NCBI RefSeq assembly: GCF_027531705.1
Contig: NZ_JAPZSP010000018.1
Coordinates: forward strand, 124,001 to 188,000
Source of the DNA: Flavobacterium sp.
GTDB lineage: Bacteria > Bacteroidota > Bacteroidia > Flavobacteriales > Flavobacteriaceae
Direction: 5' to 3'
DNA: 64,000 nucleotides
Made by a program: the position numbers and the translations under genes. Of this stretch, positions 9,799-18,976 are shown one piece after another (the stretch's first letter is position 1; each line of letters opens with the position of its first letter). A model generated the notes under the pieces. It was given only the letters and a program-made list of their open reading frames with translations. It ran no database searches and was not told the origin of the DNA.

Positions 9799-10870
9799 TT
9801 CGTAAAAGGTAAATGGCTAAAATTCCGAAAACAAAATTTGGAATCCATACAGCAATTAGTGGTGGAATAGCAGATTCTTCGGCTAAAACCCCAAAAATTT
9901 TATCAAAAAATATGAAAGCAAACGCAAGTAAAATTCCGATGGCAAGATTAATTCCCATTCCGCCACGACGCTTCATGGAAGAAACTGCTACGGCTATAAT
10001 TGTTAAAATAAAAGCTGAAACTGGAACACTATATTTTTTATAAAGAACAACCAAATAAACATTAATATTTGCAGAGCCACGTTCTCTTTCTTTATCAATA
10101 AATTTTATTAAATCAAATAAACTAAGCGTTTCAGCAACATAAACTAATGGAGTTAAATCTTCCAAGTCGAAGCTAAACTTTGCATTTTTTTCGTCAACTT
10201 TTTCAAGATTATCCTCTAATAGTCCGACTGTTCGCTTTATGTAATTGTACATAGTGTAAGTGCTGTCTTTGGGATTCCATTTTATTCTATCTGCCGAAAT
10301 CTTGTATTCTAATTGGTCACCTTTGAACTTTTCGAGCGAAAAATTAAATGCCATTTTAGATTCGGCGTTAAAGTTACTTACATAAATATACTCATTATCA
10401 CTAATTTGTCTGTACACATCTGAGTTTTCACGCATTTCACTTTGACCACCACCAATTAGATACATATACCTAAAATTTTTGAAACCAGCACTAGCTTTTG
10501 GAACCAAGAAAAGTCCCATTAACAAGGCGAAAATTGATATTATGGTAGCTCCAATGATGTAAGGTCTTAAGAATCTTGTGAAAGAAATTCCCGAACTCAA
10601 CATGGCAATAATTTCGGTATTATTAGCTAGTTTTGAGGTAAACCAAATTATAGATAAAAATAAAAATATTGGAAAAAGAATATTGGCAAAATAAATGGTA
10701 AAATCAACATAGTAAGAAGCAATTGCGCTAAACGGAACTTTGTTTTCGAGCATTTTATTTACTTTTTCAGAAATATCAATTGTTATCCCAATAGGAATAA
10801 ACAACAATATCATTACTGAAAATGTTGCTAAATATCTTTTAAGAATATATTTATCTAATATTGTTAGCAT
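9785..10870 (-). CDS. LptF/LptG family permease (YjgP/YjgQ)
   Basis: ILDKYILKRYL N-terminus, TM topology, 3-TM C-terminus. Confidence 0.88.
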   Translation of the reverse strand: MLTILDKYILKRYLATFSVMILLFIPIGITIDISEKVNKMLENKVPFSAIASYYVDFTIYFANILFPIFLFLSIIWFTSKLANNTEIIAMLSSGISFTRFLRPYIIGATIISIFALLMGLFLVPKASAGFKNFRYMYLIGGGQSEMRENSDVYRQISDNEYIYVSNFNAESKMAFNFSLEKFKGDQLEYKISADRIKWNPKDSTYTMYNYIKRTVGLLEDNLEKVDEKNAKFSFDLEDLTPLVYVAETLSLFDLIKFIDKERERGSANINVYLVVLYKKYSVPVSAFILTIIAVAVSSMKRRGGMGINLAIGILLAFAFIFFDKIFGVLAEESAIPPLIAVWIPNFVFGILAIYLLRNAKR

Positions 10871-10879
10871 AGTTCTAGT

Positions 10880-10940
10880 TTAGGAGTCTCGAAGTTTAAG
10901 AGTTTAAAAGTTTAAGAGTTTAAGAGTTTAAGAGTTTAGG
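10880..10940 (-). repeat. AT-rich 8-9 nt microrepeat patch (sense strand CTTAAACT units)
   Basis: AGTTTAAGAGTTTAAAAGTTTAAGAGTTTAAGAGTTTAAGAGTTTAGG between lptF/G-like gene and tgt. Confidence 0.85.
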
Positions 10941-11009
10941 AAGATATTAAATTACTAAACTATTTTTAATCTATAAACCTTTTTTCTTCTTTTAAACTTC
11001 TAAACTTTT

Positions 11010-12140
11010 TTACAACCTTTGACTCATATTTTTAACCATCATTTCTTTCCATGTTCTGAAATCGCCTGCTAAGATATGTTTTCTTGCTTCACGAACCAAC
11101 CACATATAAAAACCAAGGTTATGAATGGTTGCAATTTGTTTTCCCAAATATTCGTTGGCTGCAAAAAGATGTCTTAAGTAAGCCTTTGTATATTCGGTAT
11201 CTACAAAAGTGATTCCCATTTCGTCAACTGGTGAAAAATCGGCTTCCCATTTTTTGTTTTTGATATTTATGGTACCGTTTGCTGTGAATAACATTCCGTT
11301 ACGAGCATTACGAGTTGGCATTACACAATCGAACATATCTACTCCTAATGCAATATTTTCCAAAATATTAATTGGAGTTCCAACACCCATAAGATAACGT
11401 GGTTTATCTTTTGGTAGTATATCGCATACTACTTCTGTCATGGCGTACATTTCTTCGGCTGGTTCACCAACTGATAATCCACCAATTGCGTTTCCTTGTT
11501 GACCAGCGTTTGCTATATATTCTGCCGATTGGATTCTTAAATCTTTATAGGTGCTTCCTTGTACAATTGGGAAAAAAGTTTGGTCATAACCATATTTTAC
11601 AGGAACTTTCTCCAAATGATTGATACATCTATCCAACCAACGATGCGTCATGTGCATAGAACGTTGTGCGTAACGAAAATCACATGGATAAGGCGTACAT
11701 TCATCAAAAGCCATGATAATATCGGCACCAATGGTACGCTGAATTTCCATTACATTTTCGGGTGTAAAAAAGTGATAAGAACCATCTATATGCGATTTGA
11801 ACTTTACACCTTCTTCTTTTATTTTTCTATTAGCCGAAAGCGAATACACTTGATATCCGCCCGAATCAGTCAAGATATTTCTATCCCAATTCATGAATTT
11901 GTGCAAACCACCCGCTTTTTCTAGAATTTCAGTTTGCGGACGCAAGTATAAATGATAGGTATTTCCTAAAATAATATCTGGATTAATTTCTTCTTTCAGT
12001 TCTCGTTGGTGAACACCTTTTACCGATGCTACCGTTCCAACTGGCATAAAAATTGGGGTTTCTATAACACCGTGATCGGTTGTGATTTTTCCTGCTCTGG
12101 CTTTGGAGTTTGGATCATTCTGTACTAAATCGAACTTCAT
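11010..12140 (-). CDS. tgt: Queuine tRNA-ribosyltransferase
   Basis: ILGNTYHLYLRPQTEILEKAGGLHKFMNWDRNILTDSGGYQVYSL; GGLSVGEP; FDCVMPTRNARNG. Confidence 0.97.
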   Translation of the reverse strand: MKFDLVQNDPNSKARAGKITTDHGVIETPIFMPVGTVASVKGVHQRELKEEINPDIILGNTYHLYLRPQTEILEKAGGLHKFMNWDRNILTDSGGYQVYSLSANRKIKEEGVKFKSHIDGSYHFFTPENVMEIQRTIGADIIMAFDECTPYPCDFRYAQRSMHMTHRWLDRCINHLEKVPVKYGYDQTFFPIVQGSTYKDLRIQSAEYIANAGQQGNAIGGLSVGEPAEEMYAMTEVVCDILPKDKPRYLMGVGTPINILENIALGVDMFDCVMPTRNARNGMLFTANGTINIKNKKWEADFSPVDEMGITFVDTEYTKAYLRHLFAANEYLGKQIATIHNLGFYMWLVREARKHILAGDFRTWKEMMVKNMSQRL

Positions 12141-12298
12141 ATACTTTTTCTATCTGTCATTAATTTTCCCAAAAGGGTTTGCAAAGATAATTTATTTAAC
12201 AAACTAAGAAATACTAATTAAAATATAAAATGAATTAAAGTTAAGTTAAATGCGATTAATCTTTGATTGAAGCTATTTTTAATTCAATTTCAATAAAA

Positions 12299-12331
12299 AA
12301 GCCTCACCTGTAATTAAACAAAATGAGGCTT
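12299..12331 (-). terminator. Terminator downstream of acyl-CoA carboxylase beta subunit
   Basis: AAGCCTCA…TGAGGCTT stem, T run on minus strand. Confidence 0.65.
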
Positions 12332-12349
12332 GACCTAATATAAAAATAA

Positions 12350-13891
12350 TTACAATGGAATGTTCCCGTGTTTACGTTTTGGTGTGTCTACCACTTTATT
12401 TTCAAGCATACTGAAAGCTTTTAGTAGTTTTCTTCGAGTATCTTTTGGCAAAATAACCTCATCAATAAAACCACGTTGCGCTGCTGTATATGGATTAGCA
12501 AATAATTCTGCATACTCTGCTTCTTTTTCTAATAATTTCGCAGCAGGATCGGCAGCTTCACTAATTTCTTTTTTGAAGATAATTTCTGATGCTCCCTTTG
12601 CTCCCATTACAGCAATTTCAGCACTTGGCCATGCAAAATTCATGTCAGCACCAATGTGTTTTGAATTCATTACATCATACGCTCCACCATAAGCTTTACG
12701 AGTAATTACGGTAACTCTTGGAACAGTTGCTTCACTGAATGCATATAATAATTTTGCTCCATGAACGATAATTCCATTCCATTCTTGATCGGTTCCAGGT
12801 AAGAATCCAGGAACATCTTCTAAAACTAATAATGGAATATTGAAACAATCGCAGAAACGAACAAATCTTGCTGCTTTAATTGAAGATTTTACATCCAAAC
12901 AACCTGCTAAAAATTTAGGATTGTTTGCTACAATTCCTATGCTTCTTCCACCTAATCTTGCAAAACCAACAATGATATTTTCTGCGAAATCTTTATGAAC
13001 TTCAAAGAAAGAATCTTCGTCGATGATGTTTTCAATTACATCATGCATATCATAAGGTTTGTTAGCATTATCAGGAACGATAGTATCTAATTTCTCGCGA
13101 ACTTCTTCATTGGTTACGTAAGGTAATTTTGGCGTAGTTTCTCTGTTGTTTTGTGGCAAATAACTCAATAGTTTTTTGATGTCTTCCAAACATTCAATTC
13201 CGTTTGGAGAAGTAATATGTGCTACACCTGATTTAGTTGAATGTGTACTTGCACCACCTAATTCTTCTGATGTCACTTCTTCATTTGTTACCGTTTTAAC
13301 AACGTTTGGTCCAGTAACAAACATGTAGCTATTTCCTTCTACCATCATAGTAAAATCGGTCATAGCAGGCGAATAAACTGCTCCACCAGCACATGGTCCC
13401 ATAATAGCAGAAATCTGTGGAATTACACCACTAGATTGCACATTTCTGTAAAAAATATCGGCATAACCACCAAGCGAACGAACACCTTCTTGAATTCTTG
13501 CTCCTCCAGAATCGTTTAATCCAATCATTGGCGCACCACTTTTTAGAGCCATGTCCATTACTTTGCAGATTTTCTCAGCATGAGTTTCAGATAATGAACC
13601 TCCAAAAACAGTAAAATCTTGTGCAAAAACATACACTACTCTACCATTAATTGTTCCGTAACCTGTAACAACTCCATCGCCATAGACGATTTCTTTTTCC
13701 ATTCCGAAATCGGTAGTTCTGTGTGTTACCAACATTCCAATTTCTTCAAAAGAACCTTCATCCATAAGATATTCCACGCGTTCACGAGCCGTTAATTTCT
13801 TTTTGGCATGATGCGACGCAATTCTTTTTTCGCCTCCACCTAATTTGGCTAAAGCTATTTTATCGTTTAATATTTTGATTTTATCTTCCAT
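12350..13891 (-). CDS. Acyl-CoA carboxylase subunit beta (propionyl-CoA carboxylase-type carboxyltransferase)
   Basis: [61 protein letters not shown]. Confidence 0.94.
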   Translation of the reverse strand: MEDKIKILNDKIALAKLGGGEKRIASHHAKKKLTARERVEYLMDEGSFEEIGMLVTHRTTDFGMEKEIVYGDGVVTGYGTINGRVVYVFAQDFTVFGGSLSETHAEKICKVMDMALKSGAPMIGLNDSGGARIQEGVRSLGGYADIFYRNVQSSGVIPQISAIMGPCAGGAVYSPAMTDFTMMVEGNSYMFVTGPNVVKTVTNEEVTSEELGGASTHSTKSGVAHITSPNGIECLEDIKKLLSYLPQNNRETTPKLPYVTNEEVREKLDTIVPDNANKPYDMHDVIENIIDEDSFFEVHKDFAENIIVGFARLGGRSIGIVANNPKFLAGCLDVKSSIKAARFVRFCDCFNIPLLVLEDVPGFLPGTDQEWNGIIVHGAKLLYAFSEATVPRVTVITRKAYGGAYDVMNSKHIGADMNFAWPSAEIAVMGAKGASEIIFKKEISEAADPAAKLLEKEAEYAELFANPYTAAQRGFIDEVILPKDTRRKLLKAFSMLENKVVDTPKRKHGNIPL

Positions 13892-13899
13892 TTCTTTTT

Positions 13900-13975
13900 G
13901 TATAATGTATTATTGTAAATTGTATATTGTATATTTTAAGTTTCATTTATACAGTATACAATTTACAGTATACAA
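13900..13975 (-). repeat. GTATACAATTTAC-type microrepeat patch with imperfect inverted arms
   Basis: ATTGTAAATTGTATATTGTATATT … ATACAGTATACAATTTACAGTATACAATT fills the gap between two carboxylase genes. Confidence 0.7.
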
Positions 13976-15427
13976 TTAAATAATTGGTAATCTTAAGATT
14001 TTTTTATCAGCAACATACTGTTTTAAAGCTATCATGGCTGCAATTTTTGCTTCAGTATCAAGGCTAGCTTTCATTTTTTCAGGATTGTAATACGCTTTTA
14101 CAAATCCTGTATCAAAATCACCTGAACGGAATGCTTCGTGTTCCATCACAAATTTTCCGAAAGGTAAAGTTGTCGCAACACCTTCTACATGATAGTTATC
14201 AATAGCTTTAATCATTAACTCAATAGATTCTTCACGAGTTTTTCCATATGTTACCAATTTAGATAACATTGGATCATAATAAATTGGCACATCCATTCCT
14301 TCTTCGATACCATTATCTACTCTGATTCCTTCGCCTTCAGGTAATTTATAAGTACTTAAAAAACCAACATTCGGCAAGAAATCATTCATAGAATCTTCTG
14401 CATAAACACGAAGTTCCATTGCATGACCATGAATTATTAAATCTTCTTGTTTAATTTCTAAAGCTTCTCCACGAGCAACTTTAATTTGCAATTCAACTAA
14501 ATCCAAACCAGAAATCATTTCGGTTACAGGATGTTCTACTTGCAAACGTGTATTCATTTCCAAGAAATAGAAATTGTGTTTGTCGTCCATCAAGAACTCA
14601 ACTGTTCCAGCACCAAGATAATCGCAAGCACGAGCTACTTTTACAGCAGCTTCACCCATCTTTTTACGCATTTCTGGAGTTAAAATAGATGATGGAGCTT
14701 CTTCAACTACTTTTTGATGACGACGTTGTATGCTACATTCTCTTTCAAATACATACAAAACATTACCGTGACTGTCTGCCATAATTTGAATTTCAATATG
14801 ACGCGGTTTAGTTACATATTTTTCAATAAAAACAGAACCATCACCAAAAGCTGAAGTAGCTTCACTAATTGCTCGATTCATTTGTGATTCGAAATCTTCT
14901 TCTCTTTCTACAATACGCATTCCTTTTCCACCACCACCAGCAGAGGCTTTAATCAAAATTGGAAAACCAACTTCTTTAGCCGTTTTTTTAGCTTCTTCCA
15001 AATCGGTAATGGCGTGATCAACCCCTGGAACCATTGGAATATCATATTTCATCACCGCTTCTTTTGCTGCTAATTTACTTCCCATCATTTCGATGGCTTT
15101 CGATTTTGGTCCGATGAAAATGATGCTATTTTTTTCACATTCTTCAGCGAAAGCAGAATTTTCACTTAAAAATCCGTATCCTGGATGAACCGCATCAACG
15201 CCTAATTCTTTACAGACTTCGATGATTTTATCACCACGTAAATATGATTGACTTGAAGCTGCTTCTCCAATACAAACTGCTTCGTCTGCATATTTTACGT
15301 GTAGTGCATTTCTATCGGCAGTTGAAAATACAGCTACCGTTTTTATGCCCATTTTCTTTGCCGTTTTCATTACTCTAATGGCAATTTCACCACGATTGGC
15401 AACTAATATTTTGGTTATTTTTTTCAT
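13976..15427 (-). CDS. accC: Acetyl/propionyl-CoA carboxylase biotin carboxylase subunit
   Basis: KILVANRGEIAIRVMKTAKKMGI; VKASAGGGGKGMR-type loop (IKASAGGGGKGMRIV); EMNTRLQVEHPVTE. Confidence 0.95.
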   Translation of the reverse strand: MKKITKILVANRGEIAIRVMKTAKKMGIKTVAVFSTADRNALHVKYADEAVCIGEAASSQSYLRGDKIIEVCKELGVDAVHPGYGFLSENSAFAEECEKNSIIFIGPKSKAIEMMGSKLAAKEAVMKYDIPMVPGVDHAITDLEEAKKTAKEVGFPILIKASAGGGGKGMRIVEREEDFESQMNRAISEATSAFGDGSVFIEKYVTKPRHIEIQIMADSHGNVLYVFERECSIQRRHQKVVEEAPSSILTPEMRKKMGEAAVKVARACDYLGAGTVEFLMDDKHNFYFLEMNTRLQVEHPVTEMISGLDLVELQIKVARGEALEIKQEDLIIHGHAMELRVYAEDSMNDFLPNVGFLSTYKLPEGEGIRVDNGIEEGMDVPIYYDPMLSKLVTYGKTREESIELMIKAIDNYHVEGVATTLPFGKFVMEHEAFRSGDFDTGFVKAYYNPEKMKASLDTEAKIAAMIALKQYVADKKILRLPII

Positions 15428-15498
15428 TTATATTGAATTTATTTCAGTATCTCAACTTCGTACAAAGTCTAAATACTTAATACTTTTATCTTAATACT

Positions 15499-15984
15499 CT
15501 ATTCAAACTCTATTAACAATTGTCCTTTGTCTACAGCATTTCCTTTTTGAACAGCAATAGATTTAATAACTCCATCGCGCGGAGAAAGGAAACTATTTTC
15601 CATTTTCATTGCTTCAAGAATTAATAACGGATCATTTTCTTTTACAGTCTGACCAACTTCAACACTGATTTCTAGAATTAAACCAGGCATTGGTGCTTTA
15701 ATTGCGTTTACAACTTTTGTTCTGCCACGCTCAATTCCCATTTCTTTAATTAAAAGATCCAAAGCATCTGCAATAGCTACTTCGTAGGTGTTGTTGTTGA
15801 CTTTTACAGTATATTTTTTTGCAATAAAATCAGCAGCTATTATTTCTGCTTTAAAGGGTTTGTTGTCTTTCAGCACATGGAACTTGTTGTTTTCCACACT
15901 CACGGCATCCAGATTTTTAAGGTCACTCTCGTTTAAATCAAAATTTATTGTATTGTTTACCGAAAGCTTATAATAAGTACTCAT
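15499..15984 (-). CDS. Biotin carboxyl carrier (biotin/lipoyl attachment) subunit
   Basis: C-terminal ILEAMKMEN biotinylation motif. Confidence 0.92.
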   Translation of the reverse strand: MSTYYKLSVNNTINFDLNESDLKNLDAVSVENNKFHVLKDNKPFKAEIIAADFIAKKYTVKVNNNTYEVAIADALDLLIKEMGIERGRTKVVNAIKAPMPGLILEISVEVGQTVKENDPLLILEAMKMENSFLSPRDGVIKSIAVQKGNAVDKGQLLIEFE

Positions 15985-16110
15985 AAGACATAAATTTAAT
16001 TTGTTGTAAATTTATAAAAACGAAATCGATTGCGATATGATAAAAGTCAAATAATTTGCTCATTTGATATAGTTTTTTTTCAATGTTATTTTATAAAAAA
16101 ATTAAAACTG

Positions 16111-16146
16111 GCAAATACTAACTCAAAACCCGCAAATACTAATTCA
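16111..16146 (+). promoter_or_regulatory. Candidate regulator binding site: direct repeat GCAAATACTAAYTCA, 21-bp period
   Basis: GCAAATACTAACTCA (16111-16125) and GCAAATACTAATTCA (16132-16146), 25 nt upstream of a TAnnTTTG promoter element. Confidence 0.6.
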
Positions 16147-16171
16147 CCAAATGACAAATGAAAACTTCCCC

Positions 16172-16179
16172 TATCTTTG
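16172..16179 (+). promoter_or_regulatory. Bacteroidota -7 promoter element TATCTTTG
   Basis: Matches TAnnTTTG, 28 nt upstream of the kinase start. Confidence 0.6.
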
Positions 16180-16206
16180 TCTAAGATAAGTTAAAACAGC
16201 ACTATT

Positions 16207-18123
16207 TTGAAAAATAAAATTCACATAATCATTCTATTTTTTGGACTTACATCTTCCAACCAACTTTTTTCGCAAAAAAGCGAAATTGATAGTTTGAAAA
16301 GAGTATTACAAGTAACTAAAGTAGATACTTCAAAAGCGAATATATACAATCATATTGCTAATAAATACAAAGAAATCAATCCAGATTCAACAGCTTTTTA
16401 TGCTCAAAAAGCAGCATTGTACTCTAAACAAATCAAATATGGTTTTGGATTAGGAAACTCATACATCAATCTTGGAAATTCAAATATTATACTGGGAAAT
16501 TATGAAACGGCAACTGTTTGTTTCAATAAAGCTGCTGAACAATTTCAGGTATTACTAAAATCAGATGATGAAAATTTTCAATACAAAAATGGGCTTGCTA
16601 GAGCTTTTGCTAGTTTAGGTGTTATTTATTCTGAACAAGGAAATTACTATGTATCGCTTGAAAATTATCATAAAGCATTAAAATTATATTTAGAGGTTGG
16701 TCAAAAAAACAACATTTCAAAAATTTACAACAACATTGGAATTGCATATAAATCGCAGAGAAACAACACCAAAGCTCTTGAATATCTCAAAAAAGCATTA
16801 AAAATTCAAACTGAAATTGGGGAGCAAACAGTTCCTGTTACGCTTACCAATATTGGTGTGATTTATTTTGAACAAAACAATCTTTCAGAAGCACTAAAGC
16901 ATTACTCGAAAGCAGAAAATTTGTTTAAAAAAATAGACAATACACGTGGATTTGCTTTATTAAACAATTATTTAGGTGATTATTATAAAAAAACAAAAGA
17001 CAACACCAAAGCTATTTCATATTATAATTCTGCCGTAAAAATATATGACGAGTTGCAGAACAAACACGGTGCTTCATTGGCATTATACAATTTAGGTCAA
17101 TTATATTTTGATCAAAAAAACTTCACCGAATCGATGAAGTTCGCTGAAAAATCATTGACTTATGCAAAAGAAATTGGTGTGCTAGATCAAACATTTCATT
17201 CAGAAAAATTGATGAGTGAATTATATGAAGCGCAAAATAATCAAGCAAAATCGTTGGAACATTTTAAACAATACATTATTGCCCGTGATAGTCTAACTAA
17301 CATGGAAAACAGCAAAAAGTTCGTTCGTGCAGAAATGGATTTTGAATACCAAAAAAAGGAAGCTTTATTACATGAAAAAAGCAAAAGACTAACCCAGCTA
17401 ACTATATTTTCTATCATCGGACTTTTACTCCTAGCAGGATTAATATTTGTTATTTACAATCGTAGGCAAATCAAAAAAAGATTGACCTTGCAAAAAGAAG
17501 TGGCAGAATACGAGCAAAAAGCATTGCATTTGCAAATGAATCCGCATTTTGTATTTAATTGTTTAGGTTCTATTTCTAGTTTTATTGTTCAAAATGGTAC
17601 TGATTCTGCACTGAAATATTTATCAAAATTTTCAAAATTAATGCGATTGACACTTGAATATTCGAAAGGTTCATTAATTCCAATTGACAAAGAAATTGAA
17701 AGCCTGAAAAACTATCTTGAACTCGAACAATTACGTTTTCACAACAAATTTGATTTCGCAATAAAATCAAGTGATAAAGTCGAATTTAATATGGGATTGC
17801 CACCGCTTTTAATTCAGCCATTTGTTGAAAATGCGATTCTTCACGGAATGGTTCCAAAAGAAGGAAATGGAAAAATTGAAGTAAATTTTGATGTAAAAAA
17901 TGGGCAACTAATTTGTTCAATTTTGGATGATGGAATTGGGATTTCAAAATCAAAAGAAATAAAAGAGAATTCGGTTCAAGCACATCAATCGATGGCATTA
18001 GAAATTACCAAAAAACGATTGGAAATTATGGAAGCAACCATAGCAAAATCGGCAGAAATTGAAATTATTGAAAACAACGGAACAACAGTTACATTGAGAT
18101 TACCAATACAATACATAAAATAG
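16207..18123 (+). CDS. TPR-repeat sensor histidine kinase (LytS/His_kinase type), TTG start
   Basis: Signal peptide, TPR repeats, one TM segment, LQMNPHFVFNCLGSI H-box, N-box PLLIQPFVENAILHG. Confidence 0.93.
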   Translation: MKNKIHIIILFFGLTSSNQLFSQKSEIDSLKRVLQVTKVDTSKANIYNHIANKYKEINPDSTAFYAQKAALYSKQIKYGFGLGNSYINLGNSNIILGNYETATVCFNKAAEQFQVLLKSDDENFQYKNGLARAFASLGVIYSEQGNYYVSLENYHKALKLYLEVGQKNNISKIYNNIGIAYKSQRNNTKALEYLKKALKIQTEIGEQTVPVTLTNIGVIYFEQNNLSEALKHYSKAENLFKKIDNTRGFALLNNYLGDYYKKTKDNTKAISYYNSAVKIYDELQNKHGASLALYNLGQLYFDQKNFTESMKFAEKSLTYAKEIGVLDQTFHSEKLMSELYEAQNNQAKSLEHFKQYIIARDSLTNMENSKKFVRAEMDFEYQKKEALLHEKSKRLTQLTIFSIIGLLLLAGLIFVIYNRRQIKKRLTLQKEVAEYEQKALHLQMNPHFVFNCLGSISSFIVQNGTDSALKYLSKFSKLMRLTLEYSKGSLIPIDKEIESLKNYLELEQLRFHNKFDFAIKSSDKVEFNMGLPPLLIQPFVENAILHGMVPKEGNGKIEVNFDVKNGQLICSILDDGIGISKSKEIKENSVQAHQSMALEITKKRLEIMEATIAKSAEIEIIENNGTTVTLRLPIQYIK

Positions 18124-18202
18124 TTTACAGTATTCAGTTGCAGTTGGCATAATGTAGATTACGCTTAACTGAGACTGAAAACTGAGACTGAAAACTAAAA
18201 AT
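18124..18202 (+). repeat. CAGT/GAAAACTGAGACT microrepeat patch ending at the response-regulator ATG
   Basis: CAGTATTCAGTTGCAGTTGGC…AACTGAGACTGAAAACTGAGACTGAAAACTAAAAAT-ATG. Confidence 0.8.
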
Positions 18203-18964
18203 ATGATTACAGCTGTATTAATAGACGACGACAAACATTTACGAACAGGATTAAAAGCCCTTTTGGAACGCTATACTAAAGAAATTTCGATTATTGGTGA
18301 AGCAGAAAGTGTGAAAACTGGCGTGGCGACTTTAGAGCAATTGCAACCACAAGTTATTTTCCTAGATATCCATTTATCTGATGGAACTGGATTTGATATT
18401 TTGGAACAATTGGCAAAAACCAAAGGCAAAACATCAGCTCATATTGTATTTATTACAGCACACGAGCAATATGCGTTGAAAGCTTTCAAGTTTAGTGCAT
18501 TAGATTTTATTTTGAAACCTGTTGATCCTGAAGAGTTGCAAAACACCATTGTGAAAATTAAAGAAGCAGTTGGCAAAAGCAACTCGTTTGAACATATTGA
18601 TTTATTGCTCGAAAATATTCGCAAAAAAGTTGACAATTTTAAAAGAATTGCCCTTTCTACAAGTGATGGCATTCATTTGTTTGAAGTTTCAGATATTATT
18701 CGATGTGAAGCTAAAGGAAATTACACCGAGTTTTTTATAAAAAACCACAAACCACTTTTAATATCGCGCACCTTAAAAGAGTTTGAAGAAATGCTTACCG
18801 AACATGGATTTGAAAGAATACACCAATCCCATTTGATAAACCTTTCCTATCTAAAATCATATATCAAATCAGATGGTGGTTATGTGATTATGGCAGACAA
18901 TACCAATATTCCATTAGCGCAAAGCAAAAGAGAAAAATTGCAAGAATTGATTAAATCACTTTAA
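18203..18964 (+). CDS. LytTR family response regulator
   Basis: Receiver domain (LIDDDKHLRTGL, VIFLDIHLSDGTG) plus LytTR domain (IIRCEAKGNYTEFFI…HQSHLINLSYLKSY). Confidence 0.95.
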   Translation: MITAVLIDDDKHLRTGLKALLERYTKEISIIGEAESVKTGVATLEQLQPQVIFLDIHLSDGTGFDILEQLAKTKGKTSAHIVFITAHEQYALKAFKFSALDFILKPVDPEELQNTIVKIKEAVGKSNSFEHIDLLLENIRKKVDNFKRIALSTSDGIHLFEVSDIIRCEAKGNYTEFFIKNHKPLLISRTLKEFEEMLTEHGFERIHQSHLINLSYLKSYIKSDGGYVIMADNTNIPLAQSKREKLQELIKSL

Positions 18965-18976
18965 ACTAGAAAAATT

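Noticed and set aside
11559-11924. 121-aa plus-strand ORF
   Set aside because: Entirely antisense to tgt, composition typical of a shadow ORF
12360-12692. 110-aa plus-strand ORF
   Set aside because: Antisense to the acyl-CoA carboxylase beta subunit
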